A stretch of DNA of 51,968 nt from the NCBI GenBank assembly GCA_019309115.1, contig JAFDGW010000026.1:1-51968 (forward strand). The letters are read 5' to 3'. Positions within the stretch are counted from its first letter, which is position 1. Each line of letters opens with the position of its first letter. This stretch comes from Deltaproteobacteria bacterium. GTDB taxonomy: Bacteria; Desulfobacterota; Syntrophobacteria; Syntrophobacterales; Thermodesulforhabdaceae. The notes under the pieces are model-generated. The model searched no databases. It was given only the letters and a program-made list of their open reading frames with translations, and had not been told where the DNA came from. Below, piece after piece: positions 1-8,591 of the stretch. The translations under genes and the position numbers were made by a program.

Positions 1-90
1 GAAAAATCAGCGGTTTATATCTGTAAAACCTAAACCCTCGAAATTGCATACTTTTTCTAAAAAATATCTTTCATTCTGTCAACAATTTAC

Positions 91-168
91 TTATATTTGT
101 TCACGGATCCAGGATACAAGAGAAATCATAAAGATAGTAAAAAAGAGGATGCTCTGTTTGTATTTCAT
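91..168 (-). CDS. 25-residue ORF with strong RBS, signal-peptide-like; possibly the stub of a broken gene
   Basis: A GGAGGTGAT ribosome-binding site lies just upstream of an ATG at 166-168. The 25 codons read like the start of an exported protein: Lys near the N-terminus, then a hydrophobic stretch (ILFFTIFMISLV), then a TAA stop. It sits 16 nt after the TonB receptor gene on the same strand, so it looks like the next gene of that operon. Either it is a very small membrane peptide or it is the leader of a gene whose remainder was lost. Nothing recognisable is readable to its left. Confidence 0.35.
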   Translation of the reverse strand: MKYKQSILFFTIFMISLVSWIREQI

Positions 169-184
169 CTTATCACCTCCAAAA

Positions 185-2389
185 TTAAAATTTAAAACTA
201 ATTGATCCACCAAAGGTTCTATCAGTCATTGGAAAACCTCGCTGATTTTCGTAGTCCTCATTAAAGAGATTCTTTACATAGAATTTAAATGTAGCTTCTT
301 TGATATGGATATCTCCTAAGATCTTGCTTAAATTCAACTTCTGTTCTATTGCAAAATCAAAAACATGATACCTATCTATAGGCTCATCATATGAGATGAG
401 ATTTCCTGACCCTGGTGGTACTTCTTCATAAACATGGGCAACCTGTTTGTCCTGAAATCTATAATCAAGCATAAGGATGGTATTTGGAAGAGGACGAAAA
501 CGCAAACCCGCATTTACACGGTGTTTGGCACGCTCATCGATTGCTTCTTCTCCAGCTGGTTCACCTCCCATATTTCTCAATTCCAAAAATGAATAACCAA
601 TATAGAAAAACAGATTGTCCAGAATATGTCCGTTAATTTCTAAATCTAATCCCTGATGTCGAATCTCATCAAGATTGATCTTGTAATCACTCAGTTCAAG
701 GCCAGGAGGTACATGATGCCCTGGAGATGGCGTATATTTAGCAAACTTGCTGTTGTATGCCACATAATCATAGATCTTATAAAAATGATAATCTGCTTTC
801 ATAGTGATATCTTTGAAAAGTCTTCTTGTAAGTATAAAATCGAAGGCAATACCATCTTCTGGCTTAACCCACGCACCGTGGGGGATATCTCTTGGTCAAG
901 GCATGCAATGTGGTATTGGATTCCATATCCTACTTATACCAACCGATAAGCTGGTATCCCTTAAATAAGGTGAAAACCTATCAAGCTTGCAAGTTAGAAA
1001 TGATTTTGGCACCAGTTCATTCCTGTGCCTTTTGATAAAAGGATAATCCTCGCCTGTGATCCATGGTTTGCTATGTCTGTAATCCCAGTTAAAAAACCAT
1101 AACTTGGCATCCTCATATCTAAGTCCTAAGGTAAGGATTAGCCATGGAGTGATATCCCACTTGTCCTGAAGATATATTGCCTTGAGATCAGCTCTTTTAT
1201 GGTTGGGCGTGTGATAACCGTATTGAGAATAGCTTTCCGATCTCTCATGACCCCTCCACATCTGAATAATATCAAAACCTACAGTAAATTCATGTTTCCC
1301 AATTTTTATCCTATCCTGTATCTTTCCTCCTCCTTGCCTATGCTGAACGTCGTAGTGGTTACTTCTTACAAATGCTGGCTTAACTTCAGGTCCATACCAG
1401 CCAGTTCCTGGAGCAAGCCAGGTTCTTTCCCAATCCTGTCTTTCATAATAAGCAGCAAGAGTCCAGGTTCCAATTGGAGTTGGCTGTTCCCATCTCAAGC
1501 GGTAAGAGTACTCCTTTCTATCCCTCTCAGGTTCTTGCCATGGCCAATATCCCCAATATCCTTTTGGGGTATCTGGATAGTCTGGATCATAGTCGTGCAT
1601 TCCCGGCTTATTTGTTACTGGTGTTTCCTGGGTTTCATCCATAAGTGCCATATCTAAGGTAACAAAGCCATCATAAGGGAGGAGGTATCCAAGCCTGCAG
1701 GCATAGTTGTTTATATCAGTGCTGTTGTTTCGCAAGTATCCGTCTGTTTCATAATGCTGAAAACCAAAGTCATAAATAAAAGATTGAATTCCGCCCTCTG
1801 TAGTAAAGGAATGAATTTGTGTGCCGTACGATCTGAAGCCACTTTCCATTCTAATATCTGGTTTGAGGCTCAAAAACTTATGTGGTTTTTTCGTTTTTAA
1901 ATTGATTGTTCCACCTTCACTTTTGCCCCAGTAGAGTGCAGAATGAGGACCAGGAATAATTTCAATCTCTTCTATGCGCCAAAGGGGCAAGCTTCCAAAA
2001 TGAACCTGTGTTGTTCCAAACATCCCAGGCCTTTGGATCGTCATTCCATCTATCGCAATGCTAAAACGCATAGGATCAAAGCCTCTCATATATATTTGAT
2101 CATACTCTGGAACAAGATCGCTTCTTCCTCGAAAGTCAATTGTTGGACGGGTCTTTAAGATATCAACAATATTTTGTGGGGTTCCAGGAATTTTGTATTT
2201 TTCTACATTTATCGTTGTGGTAGAAGGATCAAGAACAATTTCTTGTTCTAGCTTGGGAGCTGTAACTGTTACTTCTTCGAGCTTTAAAGCCTTCTTTTGC
2301 TTTTTATCCACATTCTGAGCCAAGACAAGAGCAGGAATCACAACTATTGCTATTCCCAAAAGAAAAACAGTTCGATTCAATTTTTTCAT
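185..2389 (-). CDS. TonB-dependent outer-membrane receptor, interrupted by one in-frame TGA
   Basis: Outer-membrane active transporter expected to import a metal chelate or cofactor using TonB energy. The N-terminus is a signal peptide (residues 1-24), followed by a TonB-box-like EEVTVTAP, a plug domain (about 45-170, with TTTINVEKYKIPGTPQNIVDIL and IYMRGFDPMRFSIAIDGM) and a beta-barrel ending in the typical terminal Phe (GGSISFKF). Read straight through, the frame is 734 residues, normal for the family. The only interruption is a TGA at 896-898 (codon 498). The reading frame is identical on both sides, so this is not a frameshift. The residues around it are HCMP-TGA-PRD, so the stop would form Cys-x-x-Sec if decoded. 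A nonsense mutation (for example Trp TGG to TGA), selenocysteine and a sequencing error are all possible. It lies 23 nt downstream of the DUF4198/methylase gene and probably shares its leader. Confidence 0.85.
868..882 (-). other. Hairpin just downstream of the in-frame TGA (bSECIS-like geometry)
   Basis: On the mRNA strand, 13 nt after the TGA, CCCACG-GTG-CGTGGG forms a perfect 6-bp stem. If the closing pair opens, the stem is CCCAC/GTGGG with loop GGTGC. A stem at this distance with a G at the start of the apical loop fits the general bacterial SECIS description (apical G roughly 16-37 nt after UGA). The hairpin is seen in the sequence. Its role is inference, since it also lies in coding sequence and short GC-rich hairpins occur by chance. 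Confidence 0.4.
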
Positions 2390-2412
2390 GGTAAATCCTC
2401 CTTGACAAAGAT

Positions 2413-3975
2413 TTACCTGTTTAAGAAGTCTCCAACATAAACCAAGCTCTCAAAAGGCAATTTCTGATTACCTACTTTTGACAAGATGTCGGAAAGTGTT
2501 CCTTCAATGACCTTTTGTTTCTTTTTATATCCTGCATGCAAAACAAGAGCTATTGGTGTATTGATAGGATAATGAGCAGAAAGATTTTGAACCAGATCAG
2601 CTAACTTTGTGCCTCTTACAAAGGGCATAAAGATTACCAAAGTTGCCCTGTGGCTTGCTAATCTCTCAATGGTATCAGTTTTTGCTAATCCAGGTAGATC
2701 AGGCATGGTTAAAATAACTGATTTTGTGTCTTTCCCAGATGTAACCCCCTTTTTCAAGGCTGCGTTAGCTGCATTAAAGGAGCTGAGTCCGGGTATAATA
2801 ATTGGTTTCATCTCTTTGAATTCTTTGAGGATCCAAACCCATGGGCCATAGATGAGGGGGTCTCCATGACCGAGAAAGGCTACTGTTTTTCCATCCTTAA
2901 CCGCACGATATACTTGAGCAATGATTTGAGCACGTGCCTTTTCACTCCTTAGAAACTTCTTTAGCTCCTTTCCCTTAAAATCAGATGCCTTTTTCCCATA
3001 GCCAAACCATATCCAAACACCTTTTGGTGGTTCGATTATCTTTTTGCCTTCAAGTTCTTTAGCAAATCTTTTACGTATACCCTCCCAACAGACAATCAGA
3101 TCCGCCTTTCGGATAGCATTTAGTGCCCTTATAGTGATAAGGTCAGGATCACCTGGCCCTACACCTACAAGGTATATCTTTCCTTTCTTTGAATTGCTTG
3201 CAGCAAGGTTTGGTGATGCCAAAAAACCCAAGGTAAATGTTGTTGTATACATATATTGATCAGCCTCGGATATATCAGGATAAGAAGTTTTGTGACCTAC
3301 CTTGAACATCCACTGCCCTTTGGCATTCAATTTGATACGCACAACTCCGTCTGGGTCACTTTTCTCTTCAATTGCCCAATGGTGTTTTTTATCTGTTCTA
3401 TAGCCGGTATAGATTGCCTGGAGATTGACTTTGGAAAGGGGTTTTCCTTCAAATAGAATTTTCAGAGGCAAAATATCACCGGATTTCAAGTTGGCTGGAT
3501 CTTTTAAAGGAATGATTTCAAGTGGTTCACCAGTCATATGAGAAAAAGCATTTGACTTTTCTCCAACTTCAATTAATGCCTTAGCACCCATAATGTATTT
3601 GAAACATGAAACAACGTTTTTAAGCTGTTTTTTATTTCCCAGTTTATGCCCTTCTGTAGTAATAGAAACAAACCCTGGTTTGAGCTTGGCAACAATTAGA
3701 TAAGCCCCTCTTAATTTTGGAACAAACCTGTAAAAGGAAGGAAAGATTTTTTCTAAGAAAATTTTTTCTCCTCTTGGACCAATAGCATAAACCTGTTCTA
3801 ACAATCCTTCACCTATAACCTGATCTCGTGGATACTTATGTCCCCAGCCAATCTCAACCCATACTGTATCCCCTACCTCAGGATAGTAATTACTTACATT
3901 TAACCAGAGCATATGAGCTTGCGCCGAAATAGCCATTAATGTGAAGAAGGTTAGTGTGGCAATGAGTCTTTTCAT
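2413..3975 (-). CDS. Secreted DUF4198 domain fused to a tetrapyrrole (corrin/porphyrin) methylase domain
   Basis: A 520-residue protein in two parts. Residues 1-20 are a signal peptide ending SAQA. Residues about 21-255 match the DUF4198 pattern (AHMLWLN start, GDTVWVEIGWGHKYP, beta-rich), a family often linked to cobalt or nickel uptake. From about residue 265 a tetrapyrrole methylase fold begins: IYLVGVGPGDPDLITIRAL is the classic glycine-rich N-terminal motif, followed by GHGDPLIYGP and IIPGLSSFNAANAAL, as in CbiF/CobM-type enzymes. A catalytic methylase should need cytoplasmic SAM, so a secreted copy is odd. It may be a periplasmic tetrapyrrole or corrinoid binding module, or the signal may be uncleaved. 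It is the first gene after a long structured leader and precedes the TonB receptor, which suggests a metal-tetrapyrrole uptake role. RBS is GGAGG. Confidence 0.75.
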   Translation of the reverse strand: MKRLIATLTFFTLMAISAQAHMLWLNVSNYYPEVGDTVWVEIGWGHKYPRDQVIGEGLLEQVYAIGPRGEKIFLEKIFPSFYRFVPKLRGAYLIVAKLKPGFVSITTEGHKLGNKKQLKNVVSCFKYIMGAKALIEVGEKSNAFSHMTGEPLEIIPLKDPANLKSGDILPLKILFEGKPLSKVNLQAIYTGYRTDKKHHWAIEEKSDPDGVVRIKLNAKGQWMFKVGHKTSYPDISEADQYMYTTTFTLGFLASPNLAASNSKKGKIYLVGVGPGDPDLITIRALNAIRKADLIVCWEGIRKRFAKELEGKKIIEPPKGVWIWFGYGKKASDFKGKELKKFLRSEKARAQIIAQVYRAVKDGKTVAFLGHGDPLIYGPWVWILKEFKEMKPIIIPGLSSFNAANAALKKGVTSGKDTKSVILTMPDLPGLAKTDTIERLASHRATLVIFMPFVRGTKLADLVQNLSAHYPINTPIALVLHAGYKKKQKVIEGTLSDILSKVGNQKLPFESLVYVGDFLNR

Positions 3976-3998
3976 CCCTTACCTCCTGCTTGTTTTTC

Positions 3999-4036
3999 AA
4001 AACAAAAGGCCATATCCCCTTCGTGGGGATATGGCC
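3999..4036 (-). terminator. Strong intrinsic terminator inside the 5' leader (attenuator)
   Basis: On the minus strand a perfect 12-bp stem (GGCCATATCCCC / GGGGATATGGCC, 5-nt loop) is followed by TTTTGTTTT. It ends only about 24 nt before the ATG of the DUF4198/methylase gene, with the RBS in between. No gene lies upstream on this strand for it to terminate, so it most likely controls read-through into the operon. Confidence 0.75.
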
Positions 4037-4206
4037 TTCCTGCCTTTCTGTAATAAGATTCTTAACAAAAAAAGCTGCGAAGGCTTAAGGTTTCCTGCTT
4101 TTTAGCCTTCACGACTTTTGTTTTTCTAAATTTTCATTTTATTTGAGTTGGGCTTCTTGCCACGGTTTCCGTAGCACTTTTTATACTAGAAGCACTTTTC
4201 TGTCAA
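4037..4206 (-). promoter_or_regulatory. Promoter and structured leader RNA, candidate riboswitch of unassigned class
   Basis: A perfect TTGACA (4201-4206) and TATAAA (4180-4185, 15-nt spacer) suggest transcription starts near 4173. The leader then shows a 7-bp hairpin GCTACGG-AAA-CCGTGGC, a second stem (GTGAAGGCT pairing with AGCCTTCGC around an 18-nt loop containing AGCAGGAAACC) followed by a T7 run, and then the terminator at 3999-4036. I looked for cobalamin-riboswitch core motifs (GCCACTG, the GGTGAAA..CCG box, CAGGAGACCTGCC) and did not find them. The T-run after the second stem means there may be two tandem stop points. Gene content hints at a metal or tetrapyrrole signal, but the ligand is unknown. 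Confidence 0.5.
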
Positions 4207-4364
4207 TAGCTTCGTTGAGCCTGTTCGAAAAATATTCACGCGAGTGAGTTTATATTCTGGTTCTTTCGTAAGCGATCACAGGGTAATCATAGTAGTATTG
4301 CAGATTTTTGTATACAGTGAGCAGGCTTTGTGATAAGGGGAAGTGGTCTGAGAGGAGAAGATAG

Positions 4365-4786
4365 TTGAAGCGGAAGAAATTACTCATCGTTGATATTCCG
4401 TCAAGTGCAGAAGCTTTGGGATTGCCTTTTTCGGAAGAGGACTGGAAGGCAATGCCCACAGTGGTTCGGCATTTTATCATTGAGCGTGAAAAGGCGAGCA
4501 TTGAAGGTAAGAAAACGATAGCTGAGCTTTCGGAACGTGTTGAGGAACTTGAAAGGCTTTTGAAAAGCTTTTAAAGTGCAACTCTTCCAATTCAGACCAA
4601 CCTCCTTCGTCGGATAGTCCTTATCGTAAGCCAGGGGCGAGCAAGGAGAAGGAAAAGAAGTCGAGGAGGAAGAAAGGTCATCCTGGAAGTAATAAGGAGC
4701 GGATTCTGTCGCTCGCCATACCTGTAAGCTGCAATGTAAGCCCACTTTTAACGTTCTTGCGAATGCGTTTTACTTCCAAGAGATAA
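4365..4786 (+). pseudogene. IS66-family transposase N-terminal remnant (frameshifted, truncated)
   Basis: The first frame (4365-4574) encodes a coiled-coil N-terminus with EREKASIEGKKTIAELSERVEELERLL. The next frame, starting by 4571, continues with NSSNSDQPPSSDSPYRKPG and then KKGHPGSNKE, the hallmark linker of IS66 TnpC-type transposases (NSSNSSKPPSSD..GGQPGHKG). A shift of frame at about 4570 and loss of everything after about codon 140 leave a non-functional fragment. No DDE catalytic region is present. I did not find intact terminal repeats. Confidence 0.75.
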
Positions 4787-5036
4787 AAGCTCGACATTGA
4801 ATGGTTAACCGAAGTTGACAACGTATAATACCCTGTGGTGGATTACAGTTCACCTTCTTTCACAAAAATAGCCACCGCAACAGTATCAGTAGCCATCACC
4901 CCAAAATCACTGTATGGGATGCATAAGGATTTTCCAAACTGAACTGGAACCAAAATCGCGATAATCCTCCTCTCAATAATTGAACACCAAAAATAGGCTC
5001 CTTTGGATCACCGAGGAGATAAAAGATAGACGTCCA

Positions 5037-6215
5037 CTAGAATTCCACAGTTAAGCGAAGTCCAGCAATCCACCCGTCCACGTCTTCTCCTGCTCCCTCT
5101 TTATACTCGTCATCCATATACTGTATATCCATAGTCAGCGCGAGAATGTCATTTAGACCGAACCGGATGTAGCTTTCGAATACATGGGTTTCGTCTATTT
5201 CCTGATTACCTCCATCAAGATAGGCATAACCAATGCCAATATTATCTTGCTCTCTACCCCAGAGTTTTCCGCTTATGTTAATACCGGCGGAATAAAAGTT
5301 TTCGAAAGTAATGCTTGCTTCATCATCAGACCAACCACAGCGGACCCAAACACCCAGAATATCCCCCAATTCCTGATCGAAAGAAATCACAATACTCTTT
5401 AATGACTCCTCATCTTCGCCAAGAGGATCACTGAAATCGTCGCTTGTAGCATCGAAAATTATCCGGTAATTTCCCTCACCAAAAGGAGTGTCGATGCTAT
5501 AACCTAATTGAAGACCGTAAAACTGATAACCATTGCCTTCGTCATTTTCACCTACTTGCATAATCACAGCCTTTGCGGCAAAATTTCCTACCTCCAGTTC
5601 CACTGCTCCTCCGATGTCATAAGAAGGTAAAAAGGCTACAGGAGCATTGACGAAGGCTTCGTTCATGAACTGGGTGAATTCATCATTGGCGTAGTTGTTT
5701 TCATCCAGATAGTCCGTGGCATCAATTATCCCACCGGTTACGCCAATCTTTACATCTGGTTTTGCAATGTTAAAGGTGTGTTTGTACCATGCAGTAAGCA
5801 GATAATCTCGATTTCTCCCGTTAATATCCTTAACATCGTCTTCGAGATCTGCAGCCCATGGAGATAAAACGAACCTGTGTTTGTCTATATTTAAGGCGTT
5901 CCCTGCTGCGAAACCGAACTTGAAGAAGATTTCATCAGATTCAGTTGGCTGTATGGTAATTTCCGGTTGAATCGGCATTGCCCCTCTACCGAAATTATCG
6001 TCCCCTTCTGACTCACTTGCATTTTCGTACTGATATGCACCCGCAATAGTACCTCCAATCTTTATTTTGCTACCAAAGAGATCCATCTGTTCAACGCGCT
6101 GTCTTAATTGCTCTACTTCATTACGTAACTCACGTAATTCTGACTCATCTGCCCATGCATTGACCCCCAAAAATACCATAAAAAGAACTACCAGCATGCC
6201 TATTAACCTTTTCAT
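5037..6215 (-). CDS. Coiled-coil outer-membrane porin, LbtU-like
   Basis: A 392-residue outer-membrane beta-barrel. Residues 1-22 form a signal peptide ending NAWA. Residues 24-45 (ELRELRNEVEQLRQRVEQM) are a short coiled coil as in periplasmic-helix porins. The rest is an acidic, aromatic-rich barrel ending in Phe (AGLRLTVEF), the BAM recognition signal. The N-terminal helix plus KIGGTIAGAYQYE resembles the LbtU siderophore-porin family, but a general porin cannot be excluded. The GGAGGT RBS fixes the start. It has its own promoter at 6428-6456 and a leader of about 200 nt. It is monocistronic: the next gene on this strand lies beyond the IS66 remnant. Confidence 0.7.
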   Translation of the reverse strand: MKRLIGMLVVLFMVFLGVNAWADESELRELRNEVEQLRQRVEQMDLFGSKIKIGGTIAGAYQYENASESEGDDNFGRGAMPIQPEITIQPTESDEIFFKFGFAAGNALNIDKHRFVLSPWAADLEDDVKDINGRNRDYLLTAWYKHTFNIAKPDVKIGVTGGIIDATDYLDENNYANDEFTQFMNEAFVNAPVAFLPSYDIGGAVELEVGNFAAKAVIMQVGENDEGNGYQFYGLQLGYSIDTPFGEGNYRIIFDATSDDFSDPLGEDEESLKSIVISFDQELGDILGVWVRCGWSDDEASITFENFYSAGINISGKLWGREQDNIGIGYAYLDGGNQEIDETHVFESYIRFGLNDILALTMDIQYMDDEYKEGAGEDVDGWIAGLRLTVEF

Positions 6216-6427
6216 GCCACTACCTCCTCTATCATGGCGTACTGAGCAGTACTAACTTGTTAGGCACACATAAACACAAAAATCCCCGGCTCATTGGCAC
6301 CATGATCCACTTTACAAACACAAGTCAGCCGTTTTGAAATCCTCTTAAAGTCTCTTTCTGGCCTTCGTGGCGTGGTATTCGAGCAAGATTCAAAAAGATG
6401 GAGCTTCCTGCACCCAGTTGTATTTGA

Positions 6428-6456
6428 AACTTAGCAATATTTTCGGTGGCTGTCAA
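6428..6456 (-). promoter_or_regulatory. Sigma-70-type promoter for the porin gene
   Basis: Minus-strand TTGACA (6451-6456), a 17-nt spacer and TAAGTT (6428-6433). This predicts a start near 6421 and a 5' UTR of about 205 nt. The leader contains a short palindrome (GTACTG-AG-CAGTAC at 6239-6252) close to the RBS. Confidence 0.5.
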
Positions 6457-6907
6457 GCTGGATGGAGCCTGTTTGAAAAAACGGATTAGAAGGATAGAGC
6501 AGGCGTATTTTATGCGCAATTGAGGCGGGCATAGAGGGGTTTGGTATCTTTGCGAAAGTAAAAAACAGAAGGAAAAGGAGGGAGATGAAGAAGCAGAAGT
6601 TGAACAGGATTACTTTCCCTATTACGTACCTTGCTGCCATTTCATAGGATCTGGCATTTTCTCATCCACTTTGACAGAACCACTAGCCGTGTTAATGTAT
6701 TACTGGCTTGTACCTGATTACATTAACCTCAAGTGGTTCCATAAAGAGTTTGGCACTATGAGTAGAAAGAAATAGTGTATTTACTATATCGCGCGTCCTC
6801 ACATAGAAACGGGCGATGCTATCTTGTGGAAGAAAAATGGACGCTTTACCAACCTGGAGTAGCGCTTTGATGAGCACAGCAAAAATCGCTAACAAAGAGG
6901 TAATACC
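6457..6907. other. Gene-poor gap, possible degenerate mobile-element sequence
   Basis: No convincing gene. The plus strand holds two short overlapping open stretches (about 6505-6780) in different frames, one with a basic KVKNRRKRREMKKQK segment, without start signal or recognisable domain. They could be decayed transposase pieces. A long open frame on the minus strand runs through this gap and antiparallel to the ArsA gene, but has no family features and is best read as a shadow. Confidence 0.3.
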
Positions 6908-8125
6908 ATGAGAGTAATTCTCTACGCTGGAAAGGGCGGTGTTGGAAAAACAAGTGTAGCAGCAGCAACTGCGCTGCACTCTGCTGAATTCGGATACAAA
7001 ACCCTTATTATGTCTCTGGACATAGCACACAATCTGTCGGATATATTCGATGTAAAAAAATCTCTGCTCGATTTCGGCGAAGGAAAACCTCTCCGCATTC
7101 TTCAGAACCTCTGGATTCAAGAACTTGACATGCATCGGGAGCTCCAGCGCAACTGGAAAGAGGTACACGGTTATCTTTCCATGCTCCTCAACACCACCGG
7201 CTTCAACAACGTTCTGGCCGAAGAGCTCGCCATACTGCCTGGAATGGAGGAGGTAAGTGCCCTTCTCTGGATAAACCGCTACGTCAGGCACGGAAGCTTC
7301 GACGTCATTGTCCTGGACTGTGCGCCCACCGGTGAGGCAATTCGGTTTATAAGTGTGCCAAAGGCTTTGGAATGGTATGTCAAGAAGATCTTCAATCTGG
7401 AAAGAAATATCCTCAGGGTGGCACGCCCCATAGCAAAACGGGTCAGCGATGTCCCACTTCCTGATGAAAGATACTTTGAAAATATCCAGGAACTCTTCGA
7501 TAAACTGCAGGGCGTCGATGAAATTCTCACAGATTCGGACCTTACGAGTGTAAGGCTCGTTGCAAATCCCGAAAGAATAGTTCTTAAGGAAACTCTCAGG
7601 GCCTTTATGTACTTCAACCTTTACGAAATAAACATCGACGCAATTGTTTTGAATAAAATGATCCCAACCTTCGTAGGGGACACGTATTTTGACCAATGGA
7701 AAAAGATGCAGGCTTATTATGTGGACCAGGCAAAGCGGTACTTCGATCCGGTGCCATTATTTACGATAACTCTGTCCGATCGTGAGATCATAGGGCCTGA
7801 GCGACTTGAAGAGCTCGGTAAAAACCTGTTTGGGGAAGAAGTTGATCCAACTCGGGTTTTTCACAAAGGAAGACCTTTTGAGTTTATCAAAAAAGGAGAA
7901 ACCACCGTAATAAAAATAGCTATCCCCTTTGTGGAAAAGGAAGACGTGGAGGTATATTCTTTAGGTGATGAACTTGTGTTGAAGGTCGGGGTACTGAGAA
8001 GAAATATTCCCTTGCCCCGATCGGCAGTATCTTCCGAAATCAGAGCTCATCTCAGGGACGGAACACTTGAAATCGAGCTGGGAGGAGGGACAAATTATGA
8101 ACCAGAACAACCATCAGAAAAATAG
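6908..8125 (+). CDS. ArsA/GET3-family ATPase
   Basis: A 405-residue deviant-Walker ATPase. The P-loop GKGGVGKT lies at residues 8-15, a switch-like DIAHN at 38-42 (DPAHS in typical ArsA) and DCAPTGE at 137-143, the ArsA/GET3 DTAPTGH motif with His replaced by Glu. The C-terminal ~80 residues (from FIKKGETTVIKI) look like the HSP20-like domain found at the end of many bacterial ArsA homologues. Family members couple ATP hydrolysis to release of arsenite or to handling of membrane or metal clients. No arsenic genes are adjacent, so an arsenic role is unsupported here. The next gene starts inside its 3' end. Confidence 0.85.
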   Translation: MRVILYAGKGGVGKTSVAAATALHSAEFGYKTLIMSLDIAHNLSDIFDVKKSLLDFGEGKPLRILQNLWIQELDMHRELQRNWKEVHGYLSMLLNTTGFNNVLAEELAILPGMEEVSALLWINRYVRHGSFDVIVLDCAPTGEAIRFISVPKALEWYVKKIFNLERNILRVARPIAKRVSDVPLPDERYFENIQELFDKLQGVDEILTDSDLTSVRLVANPERIVLKETLRAFMYFNLYEINIDAIVLNKMIPTFVGDTYFDQWKKMQAYYVDQAKRYFDPVPLFTITLSDREIIGPERLEELGKNLFGEEVDPTRVFHKGRPFEFIKKGETTVIKIAIPFVEKEDVEVYSLGDELVLKVGVLRRNIPLPRSAVSSEIRAHLRDGTLEIELGGGTNYEPEQPSEK

Positions 8126-8342
8126 AGGGTGTACCTCTGCCCCCTATGGGTGCCCAATAGGGGAATTGATTTCTCAGGTGTGGGCCACATTTGGAGCTGA
8201 AAGCGAATTCAGAAGGCATATGCGCAACTCAAAAATAGAGTTTTTAAAGGCCATAAGGTCGATAATAGACAAGAAGATCGAGGACCTGGAGAAACACTCC
8301 ACGGCGTCGAAGAAGCGAGCCTGCAAAGTGGAAATAGATTGA
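8097..8342 (+). CDS. Small Cys-containing protein translationally coupled to the ArsA-like gene
   Basis: An 81-residue protein. I chose the ATG at 8097 because GGAGGAGG (8081-8088) precedes it at normal distance. An in-frame ATG at 8067 lacks such a site. It overlaps the ArsA gene by 29 nt, so the two are likely co-translated. The N-terminal part carries CTSAPYGCPIGELIS, a pair of Cys that could bind metal or form a disulfide, and the C-terminal half is a charged helix. I do not recognise the family. Its coupling suggests a partner or regulator of the ATPase. Confidence 0.6.
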   Translation: MNQNNHQKNRGCTSAPYGCPIGELISQVWATFGAESEFRRHMRNSKIEFLKAIRSIIDKKIEDLEKHSTASKKRACKVEID

Positions 8343-8455
8343 GTGTTGTTAACAGTTGCTTGATTTTTGATCTTATTTCCTGAATCCGTGACGAAAATAT
8401 AGTAAATACCCACTCAAGCTTTTGTTTTTTCAGACAATACTGCACGGGCAAAACA

Positions 8456-8472
8456 TTCACCCGCTGGGTGAA
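8456..8472 (+). terminator. Hairpin between convergent operons
   Basis: TTCACCC-GCT-GGGTGAA is a perfect 7-bp stem followed by TTTT on the plus strand, in the 250-nt gap between the ArsA pair and the convergent ubiB gene. It is a modest terminator candidate, possibly working in both directions. Confidence 0.4.
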
Positions 8473-8591
8473 TTTTCCGGCCATGTAAAATTTTACCAAA
8501 AGGATAAAAGACTATCCAAAGCTGTACTATGCTTTCTCTCGGATTCAGGAAAAAGGTGATTTGTGGGCTGAGACAAATAACAATACAGCTT

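Noticed and set aside
4037-4200. Cobalamin riboswitch upstream of the methylase fusion
   Set aside because: None of the core cobalamin boxes was found; only general hairpins and a terminator are visible, so I kept an unassigned leader.
6692-7696. 334-codon open frame on the minus strand opposite the ArsA-like gene
   Set aside because: It is antiparallel to a gene with clear motifs and has no family features or RBS.
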